From: Flavobacterium rivuli WB 3.3-2 = DSM 21788
GTDB taxonomy: Bacteria; Bacteroidota; Bacteroidia; Flavobacteriales; Flavobacteriaceae
Direction of reading: 5' to 3'
Assembly (NCBI RefSeq): GCF_000378485.1
Contig: NZ_KB899970.1
Span: 124,001 to 188,000 of the forward strand
DNA: 64,000 nt
The notes under the pieces were generated by a model. The model saw nothing but the letters and a program-made list of their open reading frames with translations. It was not told the DNA's origin and did not search any database. Positions within the stretch are counted from its first letter, which is position 1, and each line of letters opens with the position of its first letter. Made by a program: the position numbers and the translations under genes. Positions 53,968 to 62,913 of this stretch are shown here, piece by piece.

Positions 53968-53991
53968 ATACAGCTTTTGCTGTAAACACAA

Positions 53992-54014
53992 AACCCCCGG
54001 CACTGCCGGGGGTT
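53992..54014. terminator. Shared terminator between AsmA-like and M43 protease genes
   Basis: A 10-bp perfect GC-rich stem (AACCCCCGGC / GCCGGGGGTT) with a 3-nt loop. A T-run follows only on the minus strand, so it mainly ends the protease transcript. Confidence 0.85.
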
Positions 54015-54038
54015 CGTTATTTAAAAAAAGTTTTATAC

Positions 54039-56081
54039 TTAGTATTTAATAAACTGTAACGTTTGTGTAGTGCCACTACCGCTTAGTTTTATAAAGTAAA
54101 CACCATTAGCATAACCCGATATATTAAGCTCCTGGTTATTACTGTTTACCTTACCGGTACTAACTATCTGGCCAAGGTTATTGTAAACCGTATAAGCATC
54201 CGGCAGGGTAGTTGCCTGAGGTACTGCGATATTTATAACATTGTGCGATGGGTTAGGGTATAATTTTATACCACTTTTTACTGCATTTTTATTACCTGTC
54301 CCCAGTATTGTGTTAACACTAAAGGTAAACGATTCCTGGTCTGCATAAGCACCGCCACTTGTAATTAATACATCATCGGCTGTTTTTATGTTGTAGTAGC
54401 CGTTACCATATTCGCAGCAAATTCCGTCGGCTTCAAGGTCTAATATTGTAAAGGTATAGCACTCATTGTTTTCAACATCAATGCTTTGTGTATAGGTGGT
54501 CTCATTTTCATAAGGCTCGCTATTTTGCGGATCCTCAAAATTAATGTTGCTGGCCACAAAATCGCCTGCGCTATTTGTTATATACCAAATTGTCTCTTCC
54601 GCATATTCATCTGTGCGAATTGTAAACACAATTTCAGAAGTGTTGAAACTTGGTAAAATGGTAAAGTTTTGTGTTTTAGTATTGTTAGATGGTGCCTGGT
54701 CATCCGTTCCATTTACAGATGTTATAGAGGCTGTAAAAGTATGCGTTCCGGGAGTAAAGGTTAATTGCGGTACAGCTATAGAAGTTGTTTCCCCGCTTGC
54801 AAGGCTTCCGGTCCAGTTGTAAGTTGCTATGGCATCGTTATCTGCGGCGTAATCAATAATAGCCGATGTAAGTGTGTTGTTTCCGGTATTGGTTAATTCA
54901 ATCGCTGGCGAAATAGTATTGCTGCACGTACTGGTTAAACCCTGCAGGTTTAATGAACCATCATTATCAAATGTTTCTCCCGGTACACAACCATTAGATG
55001 TTATTAGCGAAAGCCTTCTTGGCGAATTTGCCAGTACTGCCTGCATACGCTCTTTTTGGTTTGCAGTAAAAATGTTCTGGCAGGCATCATCAGTATAGTC
55101 CATATAGTTTTGAAACATATCGGTACCCGGCCTTGCGGTACAAGAGTCAAACCCTGCATCAGGACATCCACTGTTAGCAGTGCGCGCAATAGGCGTATCT
55201 GCGCAATAATCGTCGGCAGTACAGTTATCTTCATCGCCCCATATATGCCTAAGTCCAAAAAAGTGGCCTATTTCGTGGCTGGCAGCGCGCCCTAAATTCC
55301 TGTTTTCACTATAAGATCCGGCAGGGTAAATCTCTTCCGAACCAAAGTAAAGATAGCCTAAGGCAACACCATCGGTTTCGGCAGCAGTTCCGGTACCCTC
55401 ATCAAGGCCATCAAGGCTGGAGTCTGTAGGGAATTGTGCATAGCCGGCAAGTTCATAAATACCCGATATTACAATTTGGTTAACTACCCAAATGTTAAGA
55501 TATTTTTCAGGATCCCATTGTGTTTGTGCTTTAACAAGTTCCAGTTCTTCCATATCCCACGGTCTATCAGATCCAATGTTATGGCGTACAATGCCGTTAG
55601 ATGCTAATCCGTATGGGTCTCTTTGCGCCATACAGAAAGCAATATCCATACTTGCACCTACAGGGTTGTCGTTAAAACCACGGGTGCCTGCTTCTCGGCT
55701 GTAATCCTGGTTTAAAACCGTGATTTGCGACTGGATTTGCCCTTCAGATATATTTTCGTTAACGCCTATAGCGTCGCCATTATGTATAACATGTACAACT
55801 ACAGGTATAGTAACTACATCATTTACATTTTGTGCAGTACGCTGTGTTCTGCGTGCTTCAATTTTTGAAGCGATCCAGTTTTCAAACCTGTCAGTTGTTG
55901 CACGGTTTGAGTTGTTTTTGTGTAAAAGCGCCTCATACTCTACAGTAGCACATTTTACAAACTCTTTAGGCTCTCCCGGCTTTTTAATGGTAGCAGTTTT
56001 TGTTTTGTTTTGGGCATTCATGCCAAGGGTAAGCAAACCTGCGGCAATAAGCATACAGGCTTTAATGGTAGTTTTTTTCAT
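54039..56081 (-). CDS. Secreted M43-family (pappalysin-like) zinc metalloprotease with T9SS signal
   Basis: A signal peptide (about 1-23, ending GMNAQ) is followed by a propeptide and a catalytic domain (about 80-365). The extended zinc motif HEIGHFFGLRH is HExxHxxGxxH, and the Met-turn lies in QNYMDYTDDAC. Several Cys (CTADDYCADT, CPDAGFDSC) fit M43 disulfides. A CARDB/PKD-like beta domain and another beta region (about 370-595) follow. The type A sorting domain is at the end (LYPNPSHNVINI, VYNNLGQIV, NGVYFIKL). It is a secreted endopeptidase for external protein. Confidence 0.93.
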   Translation of the reverse strand: MKKTTIKACMLIAAGLLTLGMNAQNKTKTATIKKPGEPKEFVKCATVEYEALLHKNNSNRATTDRFENWIASKIEARRTQRTAQNVNDVVTIPVVVHVIHNGDAIGVNENISEGQIQSQITVLNQDYSREAGTRGFNDNPVGASMDIAFCMAQRDPYGLASNGIVRHNIGSDRPWDMEELELVKAQTQWDPEKYLNIWVVNQIVISGIYELAGYAQFPTDSSLDGLDEGTGTAAETDGVALGYLYFGSEEIYPAGSYSENRNLGRAASHEIGHFFGLRHIWGDEDNCTADDYCADTPIARTANSGCPDAGFDSCTARPGTDMFQNYMDYTDDACQNIFTANQKERMQAVLANSPRRLSLITSNGCVPGETFDNDGSLNLQGLTSTCSNTISPAIELTNTGNNTLTSAIIDYAADNDAIATYNWTGSLASGETTSIAVPQLTFTPGTHTFTASITSVNGTDDQAPSNNTKTQNFTILPSFNTSEIVFTIRTDEYAEETIWYITNSAGDFVASNINFEDPQNSEPYENETTYTQSIDVENNECYTFTILDLEADGICCEYGNGYYNIKTADDVLITSGGAYADQESFTFSVNTILGTGNKNAVKSGIKLYPNPSHNVINIAVPQATTLPDAYTVYNNLGQIVSTGKVNSNNQELNISGYANGVYFIKLSGSGTTQTLQFIKY

Positions 56082-56162
56082 TGGTTAAAATTGTGTTAAG
56101 GCAAATATCAGGTATAGGACGCAAAAAAGAAAATTTGTAACACAAAAAGTGAAAAAAAAATG

Positions 56163-56190
56163 AAAAAGCCCAAACTTGTGTCTGGGCTTT
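56163..56190 (-). terminator. Terminator of the DUF3050 gene
   Basis: An 8-bp perfect stem (AAAGCCCA / TGGGCTTT) with a 10-nt loop, then TTCATTTTTTTTT on the minus strand. Confidence 0.85.
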
Positions 56191-56218
56191 ACAGTATTCG
56201 CGGTAATTTGTTTAATTT

Positions 56219-57004
56219 TTATATAGACGCTAAATCTTCGTGGAGCATTTTCTCTTCGATGGCATCCCAGAGGCCTATCCTTTTTTCGAGAGCAGTGCGG
56301 GAAACTTCTTCAACTTCTCTCCATTTTTGGTCATCATTGCCGCACAATTCTACAACCATTTGCATAGCCATAGGTCCGTGCTCATCGGCATCAAGCTCTA
56401 TATGCCTTTCAAAATAGTAAATAAGGTTACTTAGGTCAACTTCAGGAAAGTTAGTTTCAAAGTTACGCAATATCTCGGTAAACATAGCAGGTATAAGGTC
56501 TTCACGCCCAAAGGTAAATGCAGCGGCAATTTCGTGTGGCTTGCCTTCCTCAATAACCCTGAAAGTAAAATCAAGGAATGCCTTAATACCACTGTGCAGC
56601 GCACTTTGCTTAATAGATACAAAAATGTTTTGCGTGCTAATCACATCTGCTAAAAAATCACTAACCTCAGTAACATCGGCACCTATGGCTTTCATGGCAT
56701 CAATATACATTTCGTAGTGGCTTTGCCTTTTACCATCTATATTAATATCTGTTTCTTCGGCAAGTACAATTTCATTTATAAGATAACGTATTTCCGGATT
56801 GCCTACGGGAAGCCACGGCACCTGGGTACAGGTTAGTTTTGACTGTAGTGCTTTAAGAAGCGACATAAAATCCCACACGGCATATACATGGCCCTGTAAA
56901 AAATGCCTTAAATCATCAATTGTTTTTACCCTCTCATAAAGTGGGTGTTGTAACAGTATCTCCCTTTGAGGACGGATGACACTGTTTATTGTAGCTGTGT
57001 CCAT
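56219..57004 (-). CDS. DUF3050 family protein (heme-oxygenase-like fold)
   Basis: The 261-residue all-helical cytosolic protein has the family N-terminus HPLYERVKTIDDLRHFLQGH and VYAVWDFMSLLKALQ. Conserved acidic and His residues, such as EIVLAEETDIN and YYFERHIELDADEH, could bind two metals as in heme-oxygenase-like diiron proteins. The reaction is not known. It has its own terminator and no functional neighbours. Confidence 0.85.
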   Translation of the reverse strand: MDTATINSVIRPQREILLQHPLYERVKTIDDLRHFLQGHVYAVWDFMSLLKALQSKLTCTQVPWLPVGNPEIRYLINEIVLAEETDINIDGKRQSHYEMYIDAMKAIGADVTEVSDFLADVISTQNIFVSIKQSALHSGIKAFLDFTFRVIEEGKPHEIAAAFTFGREDLIPAMFTEILRNFETNFPEVDLSNLIYYFERHIELDADEHGPMAMQMVVELCGNDDQKWREVEEVSRTALEKRIGLWDAIEEKMLHEDLASI

Positions 57005-57221
57005 AACAGTATTTTTTACAAAATTAAAAAAGCTTTAGCGCAATGTATAGTATTGCCATTGTTTTTATCAATACAATAATAATGCCTGTTTATTGGGCAT
57101 TTGTAAATTTTAAACGGTAAAGGTCATGTAATATTGAATGCCATTTACAACATTATATACGCATGCCATTACGCAAAGGTTTTTGTTGATAAGTTAATTA
57201 TGGTTAATGGTTGCATTAATA

Positions 57222-57253
57222 AAAAGTGCCGCAAATAACGATGCGGCACTTTA
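57222..57253 (-). terminator. Terminator of the glutaryl-CoA dehydrogenase gene
   Basis: An 11-bp perfect stem (AAAGTGCCGCA / TGCGGCACTTT) with an 8-nt loop and a T-run on the minus strand. Confidence 0.93.
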
Positions 57254-57288
57254 ATGAATTTTCAATATGTCTTTTATTTGACGATCAT

Positions 57289-58467
57289 TTATTTAAAAGC
57301 CGCAAACCCGGTAACATCCATGCCTGTAATAAGCAGGTGAATATCATGTGTACCCTCATAAGTAACTACGCTTTCCAGGTTCATCATGTGGCGCATAATA
57401 GAATATTCTCCGGTTATGCCCATACCGCCCAGCATCTGGCGTGCATCTCGTGCTATGGTAAGTGCCATGTCTACGTTATTGCGTTTTGCCATAGATATCT
57501 GTGCTGTTGTAGCTTTACCTTCGTTACGTAAAACACCCAGCCTCCATGTAAGGAGCTGTGCTTTAGTGATTTCGGTAATCATTTCGGCTAACTTTTTTTG
57601 CTGTAGCTGTGTGGCACCAATTGGTTTATCAAACTGTATGCGTTCCTGGCTGTAACGCAGGGCTGTGTCATAGCAATCCATAGCGGCACCTATGGCACCC
57701 CATGCAATACCGTAACGTGCAGAATCTAAACAGCCAAGCGGTGCGCCAAGCCCTGACTTGTTAGGTAAAAGGTTTTCTTTAGGCACTTTAACATTATCGA
57801 ATATCAATTCGCCGGTAGCCGAAGCCCTAAGCGACCATTTATTGTGAGTTTCAGGAGTAGTAAAGCCTTCCATGCCGCGCTCTACAATAAGGCCATGAAT
57901 CCTGCCGGCTTCATCTTTAGCCCATACTACAGCAATATCTGCAAAAGGGGCGTTACTTATCCACATTTTTGCACCGTTAAGCAGGTAGTGGTCGCCTTTA
58001 TCTTTAAAATTTGTTATCATGCCACCCGGATTCGATCCGTGGTCAGGCTCAGTAAGGCCAAAACAGCCCATGAATTCGCCCGATGCAAGTTTAGGTAAAT
58101 ACTTAACCCTTTGCTCTTCAGTACCGTACTTCCATATAGGGTACATAACTAACGATGATTGTACCGATGCTGTACTCCTCACGCCGCTGTCGCCACGTTC
58201 TATTTCCTGCATTATAAGGCCATAAGAAATCTGGTCGAGGCCTGCGCCGCCATACTCTTCGGGTATATAAGGGCCAAAAGCACCTATATCGGCAAGGCCT
58301 TTAATGATCTGTTTTGGGAATTCTGCCTTTTGGGCATAATCTTCTATAATGGGCGAAACCTCTCGCTTTACCCACTCGCGGGCAGCGTCGCGCACCATTT
58401 TGTGCTCATCGGTTAATAACTCATCAAGGTTATAGTAATCAGGGGCCTGGAATAGATCGGGTCTCAT
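57289..58467 (-). CDS. gcdH: Glutaryl-CoA dehydrogenase (acyl-CoA dehydrogenase family)
   Basis: FAD enzyme of lysine, tryptophan and glutarate breakdown that oxidises and decarboxylates glutaryl-CoA to crotonyl-CoA. The 392 residues include GLTEPDHGSNPGG, MWISNAPFADI and the catalytic Glu in VTYEGTHDIH. The substrate-binding Arg region is GVRSTASVQSSLVMYPI, as in glutaryl-CoA dehydrogenases and unlike short-chain enzymes. It is monocistronic with a good promoter. Confidence 0.92.
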   Translation of the reverse strand: MRPDLFQAPDYYNLDELLTDEHKMVRDAAREWVKREVSPIIEDYAQKAEFPKQIIKGLADIGAFGPYIPEEYGGAGLDQISYGLIMQEIERGDSGVRSTASVQSSLVMYPIWKYGTEEQRVKYLPKLASGEFMGCFGLTEPDHGSNPGGMITNFKDKGDHYLLNGAKMWISNAPFADIAVVWAKDEAGRIHGLIVERGMEGFTTPETHNKWSLRASATGELIFDNVKVPKENLLPNKSGLGAPLGCLDSARYGIAWGAIGAAMDCYDTALRYSQERIQFDKPIGATQLQQKKLAEMITEITKAQLLTWRLGVLRNEGKATTAQISMAKRNNVDMALTIARDARQMLGGMGITGEYSIMRHMMNLESVVTYEGTHDIHLLITGMDVTGFAAFK

Positions 58468-58489
58468 TTGTTTATGTTTTTGACTAAAA

Positions 58490-58518
58490 CAAATGTAAAC
58501 AGAATTCTAACAATTCAA
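58490..58518 (-). promoter_or_regulatory. Promoter of gcdH
   Basis: TTG (58516-58518) and the -7 box TACATTTG (58490-58497) are 18 bp apart on the minus strand. Confidence 0.65.
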
Positions 58519-58619
58519 TAATTGTTTGTTGCATTTTTTAATAAAAATTGAATTATTAGCGACAGTTTAGCTACAAGCTAACTTTTTGATTAATATTGGC
58601 TATCTTATTGTTTACTCTT

Positions 58620-59504
58620 ATGAAACTATTTTACACCATACTATTAGTGCTGTTTTGCTTTGCGATTAAAGCACAATCCATTGTTATTTTAAATGCTGTT
58701 ACTAAAGAGCCCGTGCCATTTGCAACGGTTTTGGCAAGGCTTAATCAGGAGCCTGTATCCCGTGATTATTGCAATCAGGACGGCAGCGTTAAAATCAGTA
58801 TTAAAAACTACGACGTGCTCGAGGTTTCCTGCATTGGCTTTACCGCTGTTGCTTTAGATAAAGCCGCTGTTGGAGCTGAGGTATTACTGCAGCCTGTTGC
58901 CTTTCAGCTTGATGAAGTGGTAATAACAGGGCGCACAAATGTGGTAACGGTAGGGTATATAGATAGGAAAAAGAATGATTTTAGTGGTATTGCGGCCGAA
59001 TTTAAGGATGCAGTTTTCATTCCTAATACTACAGGTAATGCCGGTTATATAAAGTCTTTCCTGTTTAAAATAGTAAAAGCTAAAAACCGTTTTGCCTACC
59101 GACTGCATTTTTATAAACGTGCTACAGGCAAAAGCTATCCGGGGGAAGAGGTTACGCCGGCAAATATTATAGGCTTTGTGGAAAAAGACACGAAAGGGTT
59201 AACGGAACTTGATCTGACGGAATATACAATTGAATTTCCTGAAACAGGGATATTTGTATCTATAGAAGGCCTTGGTGCCTGCGACGGTAATGGGAAAATT
59301 ATAGAAGCTAAAGACGCTTACATTACCTATGAAGATTTTCAGAGTGCCGAACCTATATATTTCCATCAGCCTGAATTCTTTATAAGCACCGGCTGGATTA
59401 ATCAAAACGAGCGTATTATAAGAGATTATAAAGAAAATGGTAACTCAAAGCCTCCTGTAGAAGCTTTGCGCGTACCGTCTTTTGGCCTTAAAGTTTACAG
59501 GTAA
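58620..59504 (+). CDS. CarboxypepD_reg-like envelope protein
   Basis: The start is at ATG 58620 (MKLFYTILLVLFCFAIKAQ, a signal peptide); the longer frame adds 8 residues. Residues about 20-100 form a beta-sandwich CarboxypepD_reg-like domain (IVILNAVTKEPVPFATVLA, then YDVLEVSCIGF and LDEVVITG), like the N-terminal extension of TonB receptors but without plug or barrel. The remaining 190 residues are beta-rich with no known motif. Likely periplasmic or outer-membrane associated. Confidence 0.8.
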   Translation: MKLFYTILLVLFCFAIKAQSIVILNAVTKEPVPFATVLARLNQEPVSRDYCNQDGSVKISIKNYDVLEVSCIGFTAVALDKAAVGAEVLLQPVAFQLDEVVITGRTNVVTVGYIDRKKNDFSGIAAEFKDAVFIPNTTGNAGYIKSFLFKIVKAKNRFAYRLHFYKRATGKSYPGEEVTPANIIGFVEKDTKGLTELDLTEYTIEFPETGIFVSIEGLGACDGNGKIIEAKDAYITYEDFQSAEPIYFHQPEFFISTGWINQNERIIRDYKENGNSKPPVEALRVPSFGLKVYR

Positions 59505-59506
59505 AC

Positions 59507-60211
59507 TCACATCTTTAAGTAAAAATCCTTAGTAAGAGCTACATATTCGGTAGTATATTCGTGGCGTGTGGTTTCTATAACCAGTTCGTTAATTTCAATA
59601 TCGCTTTCGGTATAACTAAAAGCCATAAGGCTGCGCTTAATATCCGATGTTGGTGTGCCTTTTACACGGGTAATTTTAAAGGGTAGCAATCCTTCGTCTT
59701 TCATTAAGGCAATAAAACTCGTCTCTTCTTTGTAAGGCAATATAATGGCAAATACACCTTTTTCAGATAATAAAAGTCCCGCAGCTTCGGCAAGGTCTTC
59801 AAACGGAAGTGATGCAGCAAACCGCGCAGTATCACGCTGCTCATTGCCACTGGTGTAGTCTTCGGTATAAAAAGGGGGGTTGCTTATAATAAGGTCATAT
59901 TCATCTTCGGGTTCCTCCATAAATTCGTCGAGTCCGGCATGGTAGCAAAACAGTCTGTCTCCCCACGGCGAATTTTCAAAGTTATCTACGGCCTGCTCAT
60001 ACGCATCATCATCAATTTCCAAGGCATCAATTTGTTCGGCATTGCTGCGCTGTGCAAGCATTAATGCTATTAAGCCTGTGCCTGCACCAATATCAAGAAT
60101 AGAGTAGGGGTTATTGTCCAGCGGTGTCCATGCTCCCAGCAATACACCATCGGTGCCTACTTTCATTGCGGTTTTATCCTGCTGAATATTGAATTGCTTA
60201 AAGGAGAACAT
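59507..60211 (-). CDS. tRNA1(Val) (adenine-N6)-methyltransferase-like protein
   Basis: The 234-residue protein has the SAM-binding loop LDIGAGTGLIALMLAQ, the acidic strand end DALEIDDDAYEQA, and the catalytic motif IISNPPFY. NPPF/Y is typical of N6-adenine methyltransferases; the family name is TrmN6 (YfiC), which methylates A37 of tRNA1(Val). It is convergent with the preceding gene, with stop codons two bases apart. Confidence 0.88.
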   Translation of the reverse strand: MFSFKQFNIQQDKTAMKVGTDGVLLGAWTPLDNNPYSILDIGAGTGLIALMLAQRSNAEQIDALEIDDDAYEQAVDNFENSPWGDRLFCYHAGLDEFMEEPEDEYDLIISNPPFYTEDYTSGNEQRDTARFAASLPFEDLAEAAGLLLSEKGVFAIILPYKEETSFIALMKDEGLLPFKITRVKGTPTSDIKRSLMAFSYTESDIEINELVIETTRHEYTTEYVALTKDFYLKM

Positions 60212-60368
60212 GTTAATTTCGGAATTTACATTTCAGATTTCAGATTGAAAACCCAAATTTATGGGTAATAATTATGATCACTAAAGATGATTACAAATAT
60301 AGATAGGATAATAAATGATTAGATGCTCTATTAAAACATGAACTTTTATATAACCTGAAACAAAAAAA

Positions 60369-60899
60369 CTATGCGTTTAAGTAAAGGTCTATAAGCCCGT
60401 CGGGCGTATCAAGTATTATTTTTTTATTGTCGCGGTCTACCTTAACAATAAAATGGTCTATCATAGGGATAAGTATCTCTATTTCGCCTTTTTTAATTTC
60501 AAAAAGGGGCTGAGATGAGGTGTCGTTTATGTTAACTATAGTACCTATTTCGCCCAGGCGAACATCTTCGGCAATAAAACCCACAACTTCATGAAAGTAA
60601 AATTTATCGCCTTCCAGTATTGGTAATTGGGTAAGAGGCAAGTAAATATCGCAGCCCATAATGCCATCGGCGGCATCTTCGCTATCAATATCTTCAAAAC
60701 GTACCCTTAAGAATTCATTTTTGTGCAGGGAACTGCTCTGAATAAAAAATGGAACCAGGTGTTTGTGTATTTCAACAAACACCGATTCCAGGTTTTCATA
60801 CAACTCAGGTTCGTCCGTATCCAGCCATGCCAGTACTTCGCCCTTGTAGCTAAATTTTTTGGCTATCTTGCCTAAATAGAAACAATCTTCTTTACGCAT
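60369..60899 (-). CDS. rimM: Ribosome maturation factor RimM
   Basis: Binds 30S protein S19 and 16S rRNA during assembly. The start is at ATG 60899 (MRKEDCFYLGKIAKKF), because the longer frame runs back through rpsP. The N-terminal RimM beta-barrel includes YLGKIAKKFSYKGEVLAW. The PRC-barrel domain (about 95-170) carries HEVVGFIAEDVRLGEIG and IPMIDHFIVKVD. At 176 residues it is full length. It follows rpsP by 16 nt, the conserved order. Confidence 0.95.
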   Translation of the reverse strand: MRKEDCFYLGKIAKKFSYKGEVLAWLDTDEPELYENLESVFVEIHKHLVPFFIQSSSLHKNEFLRVRFEDIDSEDAADGIMGCDIYLPLTQLPILEGDKFYFHEVVGFIAEDVRLGEIGTIVNINDTSSQPLFEIKKGEIEILIPMIDHFIVKVDRDNKKIILDTPDGLIDLYLNA

Positions 60900-60915
60900 G
60901 ATGCTGCCTTTAAAA

Positions 60916-61455
60916 TTATGCCTGAGTTTCTTCTGTGTTTTCGTCAGCCGTTTCTTCTGTAGCCTCTTCAGCGGCAGGAGCATTTGCAGCAGCAAGGTCA
61001 GCCTCAGCTTGTTTTGCAGCAGCAATACGGTCGTCGTTTACTTTTTTCTCAGCTTCAAGAGCTTTAGCCCTTGCATCAGCTTTAGCGTCAGAAAGGTTAC
61101 CTTTCTTAGCATCTACTTTACCGGTTTTTTCTTCTAACCATGTAGTTAGTTTAGCATCTGCCTGTTCTTGTGTAAGAGCACCTTTACGCACACCGCCATC
61201 AAGGTGGTGTTTAAGTAGTGCACCTTTGTAAGATAGGATAGCTCTTGCAGTATCTGTAGGTTGTGCACCATTGTGCAGCCATTGAACAGCGCTGTCAAGA
61301 TCTAAATCAATTGTTGCAGGGTTAGTGTTTGGGTTGTAAGTTCCTATTTTTTCAAGAAATTTACCATCCCTTTTAGAGCGTGAATCCGCTGCTACTACCC
61401 AGTAAAATGGTTTTCCTTTTTTACCGTGTCTTTGTAATCTGATTTTTACAGGCAT
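60916..61455 (-). CDS. rpsP: Ribosomal protein bS16 with long acidic C-terminal tail
   Basis: Residues 1-85 are the standard bS16 fold: VKIRLQRHGKKGKPFYWVV, DGKFLEKIGTYNP and ARAILSYKGALL. From about residue 95 to 179 there is an extension rich in Ala, Glu, Lys and Asp, helical at first and then acidic (EEATEETADENTEETQ). A similar extension is usual in Bacteroidetes bS16, so it does not suggest a fusion. A short leader with a hairpin precedes the start. Confidence 0.97.
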   Translation of the reverse strand: MPVKIRLQRHGKKGKPFYWVVAADSRSKRDGKFLEKIGTYNPNTNPATIDLDLDSAVQWLHNGAQPTDTARAILSYKGALLKHHLDGGVRKGALTQEQADAKLTTWLEEKTGKVDAKKGNLSDAKADARAKALEAEKKVNDDRIAAAKQAEADLAAANAPAAEEATEETADENTEETQA

Positions 61456-61470
61456 CTTTTAGATTATTGT

Positions 61471-61509
61471 GGGGTTCCCGACCCCTGATTATTTAAGCGT
61501 GCAAATATA
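61471..61509 (-). promoter_or_regulatory. Promoter and leader hairpin of rpsP-rimM
   Basis: The -7 box TATATTTG (61502-61509, minus strand) predicts a leader of about 40 nt. In it, GGGGT / ACCCC (61471-61485) can form a small hairpin 15 nt before the start codon. Ribosomal-protein leaders often carry autoregulatory structures; this one is a candidate only. Confidence 0.5.
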
Positions 61510-61634
61510 TAAAAGTTTCCTGTACTAATAACTTAAAACGCTAAATTTATGATTTTTCCTGAACTGCCCAATTTAAATTTTTAATTTTTATTATGATTTC
61601 TCTCTTTTTGATTAGGATATATTCCATAAAAAAC

Positions 61635-61642
61635 TATTTTTG
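61635..61642 (+). promoter_or_regulatory. -7 box of the DUF6252-like lipoprotein gene
   Basis: TATTTTTG matches TAnnTTTG and lies 40 bp before the start codon. Confidence 0.5.
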
Positions 61643-61682
61643 TCGTTGTAAAATTTGAGTTACCCCTTCTAACAATATAATA

Positions 61683-62180
61683 ATGAAAAAAATTTTATCG
61701 CTTTTAGTGTTGATGGCTGCTTTTACCTCGTGTGAAGAAGATATAAAATTTAATACTCCCGCTGTGCAGGGTCTTAAAGATAATGCGTTATGGAGAGCTG
61801 ATGCCTTTACCGCAACAATTGCAGGAGACGGGTCGCTTGTCATCACGGCAACAACAGGATTTGAAACAGTGGTTTTAAAAGCATCCGCTATAGATCCGGG
61901 TACTTACCCATTTGGTAAAAATGATAGTGGTGTGCTTTACCCAAGCCAGGCTTCTTACTCTATTGCTGCAGAGAGCGGTGTGGGAGACACGTTTTCTACA
62001 ATCTTAGAAAATGGCAGGGGACAGATAGTAATTAGCGACGATGTAAGGGAAACCAACATTGCCCAGGGTTATATTTCGGGCAGTTTTCGCTTTAATGCGG
62101 TTAATGACGAAGGTGTAATAGTTTATTTTGCCGACGGCGTATTTTATAAAGTACCGCTGGTCGCTGCAACAGGACAATAA
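61683..62180 (+). CDS. Lipoprotein, DUF6252-like
   Basis: A lipoprotein signal (MKKILSLLVLMAAFTSC, Cys at 17) is followed by EED and about 145 residues with a beta-sandwich pattern. NALWRADAFTATIAGDGSLVI near the start and YISGSFRFNAVNDEG near the end match the DUF6252 family of Bacteroidetes lipoproteins as I remember it. The function is unknown. It is monocistronic. Confidence 0.75.
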   Translation: MKKILSLLVLMAAFTSCEEDIKFNTPAVQGLKDNALWRADAFTATIAGDGSLVITATTGFETVVLKASAIDPGTYPFGKNDSGVLYPSQASYSIAAESGVGDTFSTILENGRGQIVISDDVRETNIAQGYISGSFRFNAVNDEGVIVYFADGVFYKVPLVAATGQ

Positions 62181-62184
62181 AGTT

Positions 62185-62214
62185 AAGCCCCAAACTAAGG
62201 TTTGGGGTTTTTTA
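62185..62214 (+). terminator. Terminator of the DUF6252-like lipoprotein gene
   Basis: An 11-bp stem with one G-T wobble (AAGCCCCAAAC / GTTTGGGGTTT) with a 4-nt loop and TTTTTT. Confidence 0.93.
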
Positions 62215-62284
62215 TAAACATTAATGCTTAATATTAAAATTTTATTAAATTAAAATAAAATGGTGTTTTCTAAGTAAATAAGAT

Positions 62285-62292
62285 TACATTTG
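62285..62292 (+). promoter_or_regulatory. -7 box of the RRM protein gene
   Basis: TACATTTG matches TAnnTTTG and predicts a leader of about 38 nt. Confidence 0.6.
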
Positions 62293-62336
62293 TAAGAGCA
62301 CAAACACCTATAGGAACAAATAATTAATTATTTTTT

Positions 62337-62732
62337 ATGAATATTTTCGTTGGAAGCTTACCGTTCTCTTTGAGCGAGGCAGATTTAAGAGAGTCTTTTG
62401 AGGCTTATGGACCAGTTGATTCTGTAAAGATCATTACAGATAAAATTACTGGCAGAAGTAAAGGTTTTGGTTTTGTAGAGATGCCAGACGAAGAAGAAGG
62501 CCAAAAAGCTATTGATGAGCTTAATGGTGCAACTGTACAAGGCAGGGCTATTGTAGTTAACAAATCAGAACCGCGTCCAGGTGGCGACAGAAAAAGTTTT
62601 GGTGGTGGTGGCAACAGTCGTCCAGGCGGTGGCTTTAACAGAGACAGTCGTCCAGGTGGCGGTGATCGTGGTGGATACAATCGTGGCGGAAGCGGCGGTG
62701 GTGGAGACTACAACCGTGGCGGACGTTACTAA
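62337..62732 (+). CDS. RRM RNA-binding protein with glycine-rich tail
   Basis: Residues 1-78 are one RNA recognition motif with RNP2 IFVGSLPF and RNP1 KGFGFVEM. The tail (about 82-131) is Gly/Arg/Asn-rich with repeats such as SRPGGG and YNRGG, resembling RGG boxes. Such small RRM proteins occur in Bacteroidetes and cyanobacteria and are thought to act in cold adaptation or post-transcriptional control. In Bacteroidetes, which generally lack Hfq, they are candidate general RNA-binding proteins (inference). Confidence 0.93.
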   Translation: MNIFVGSLPFSLSEADLRESFEAYGPVDSVKIITDKITGRSKGFGFVEMPDEEEGQKAIDELNGATVQGRAIVVNKSEPRPGGDRKSFGGGGNSRPGGGFNRDSRPGGGDRGGYNRGGSGGGGDYNRGGRY

Positions 62733-62753
62733 TAATATAGAACGCAAATTATT

Positions 62754-62784
62754 AAAACCATCCTTTTTTAAGGGTGGTTTTTTT
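62754..62784 (+). terminator. Terminator of the RRM protein gene
   Basis: A 10-bp stem with one wobble (AAAACCATCC / GGGTGGTTTT) with an 8-nt loop and a T-run. Confidence 0.93.
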
Positions 62785-62881
62785 CTTTTTACGCTATATA
62801 GTTAATCTTTAAATATGGTTTTTTCTTGTTGATATTTATATCATAATTACTCTTTTTGGGTAAGTTTAAATTGTATTTTCC

Positions 62882-62913
62882 ATTCGACTACAGTAAACGG
62901 TTATTCGTCTATA
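62882..62913 (+). promoter_or_regulatory. Direct repeats ATTCGNCTA upstream of the FIST gene
   Basis: ATTCGACTACA (62882-62892) and ATTCGTCTATA (62903-62913) start 21 bp apart, two helical turns. A possible -7 box (TGTATTTG, about 62939-62946) follows, putting the repeats where an activator would sit. The rest of the 378-bp stretch between the RRM and FIST genes is AT-rich with nothing else I can support. Confidence 0.45.

Noticed and set aside
60916..61170. C-terminal tail of bS16 as a fused extra domain
   Set aside because: The tail is low-complexity Ala/Glu/Lys, and such extensions are usual for bS16 in this phylum.
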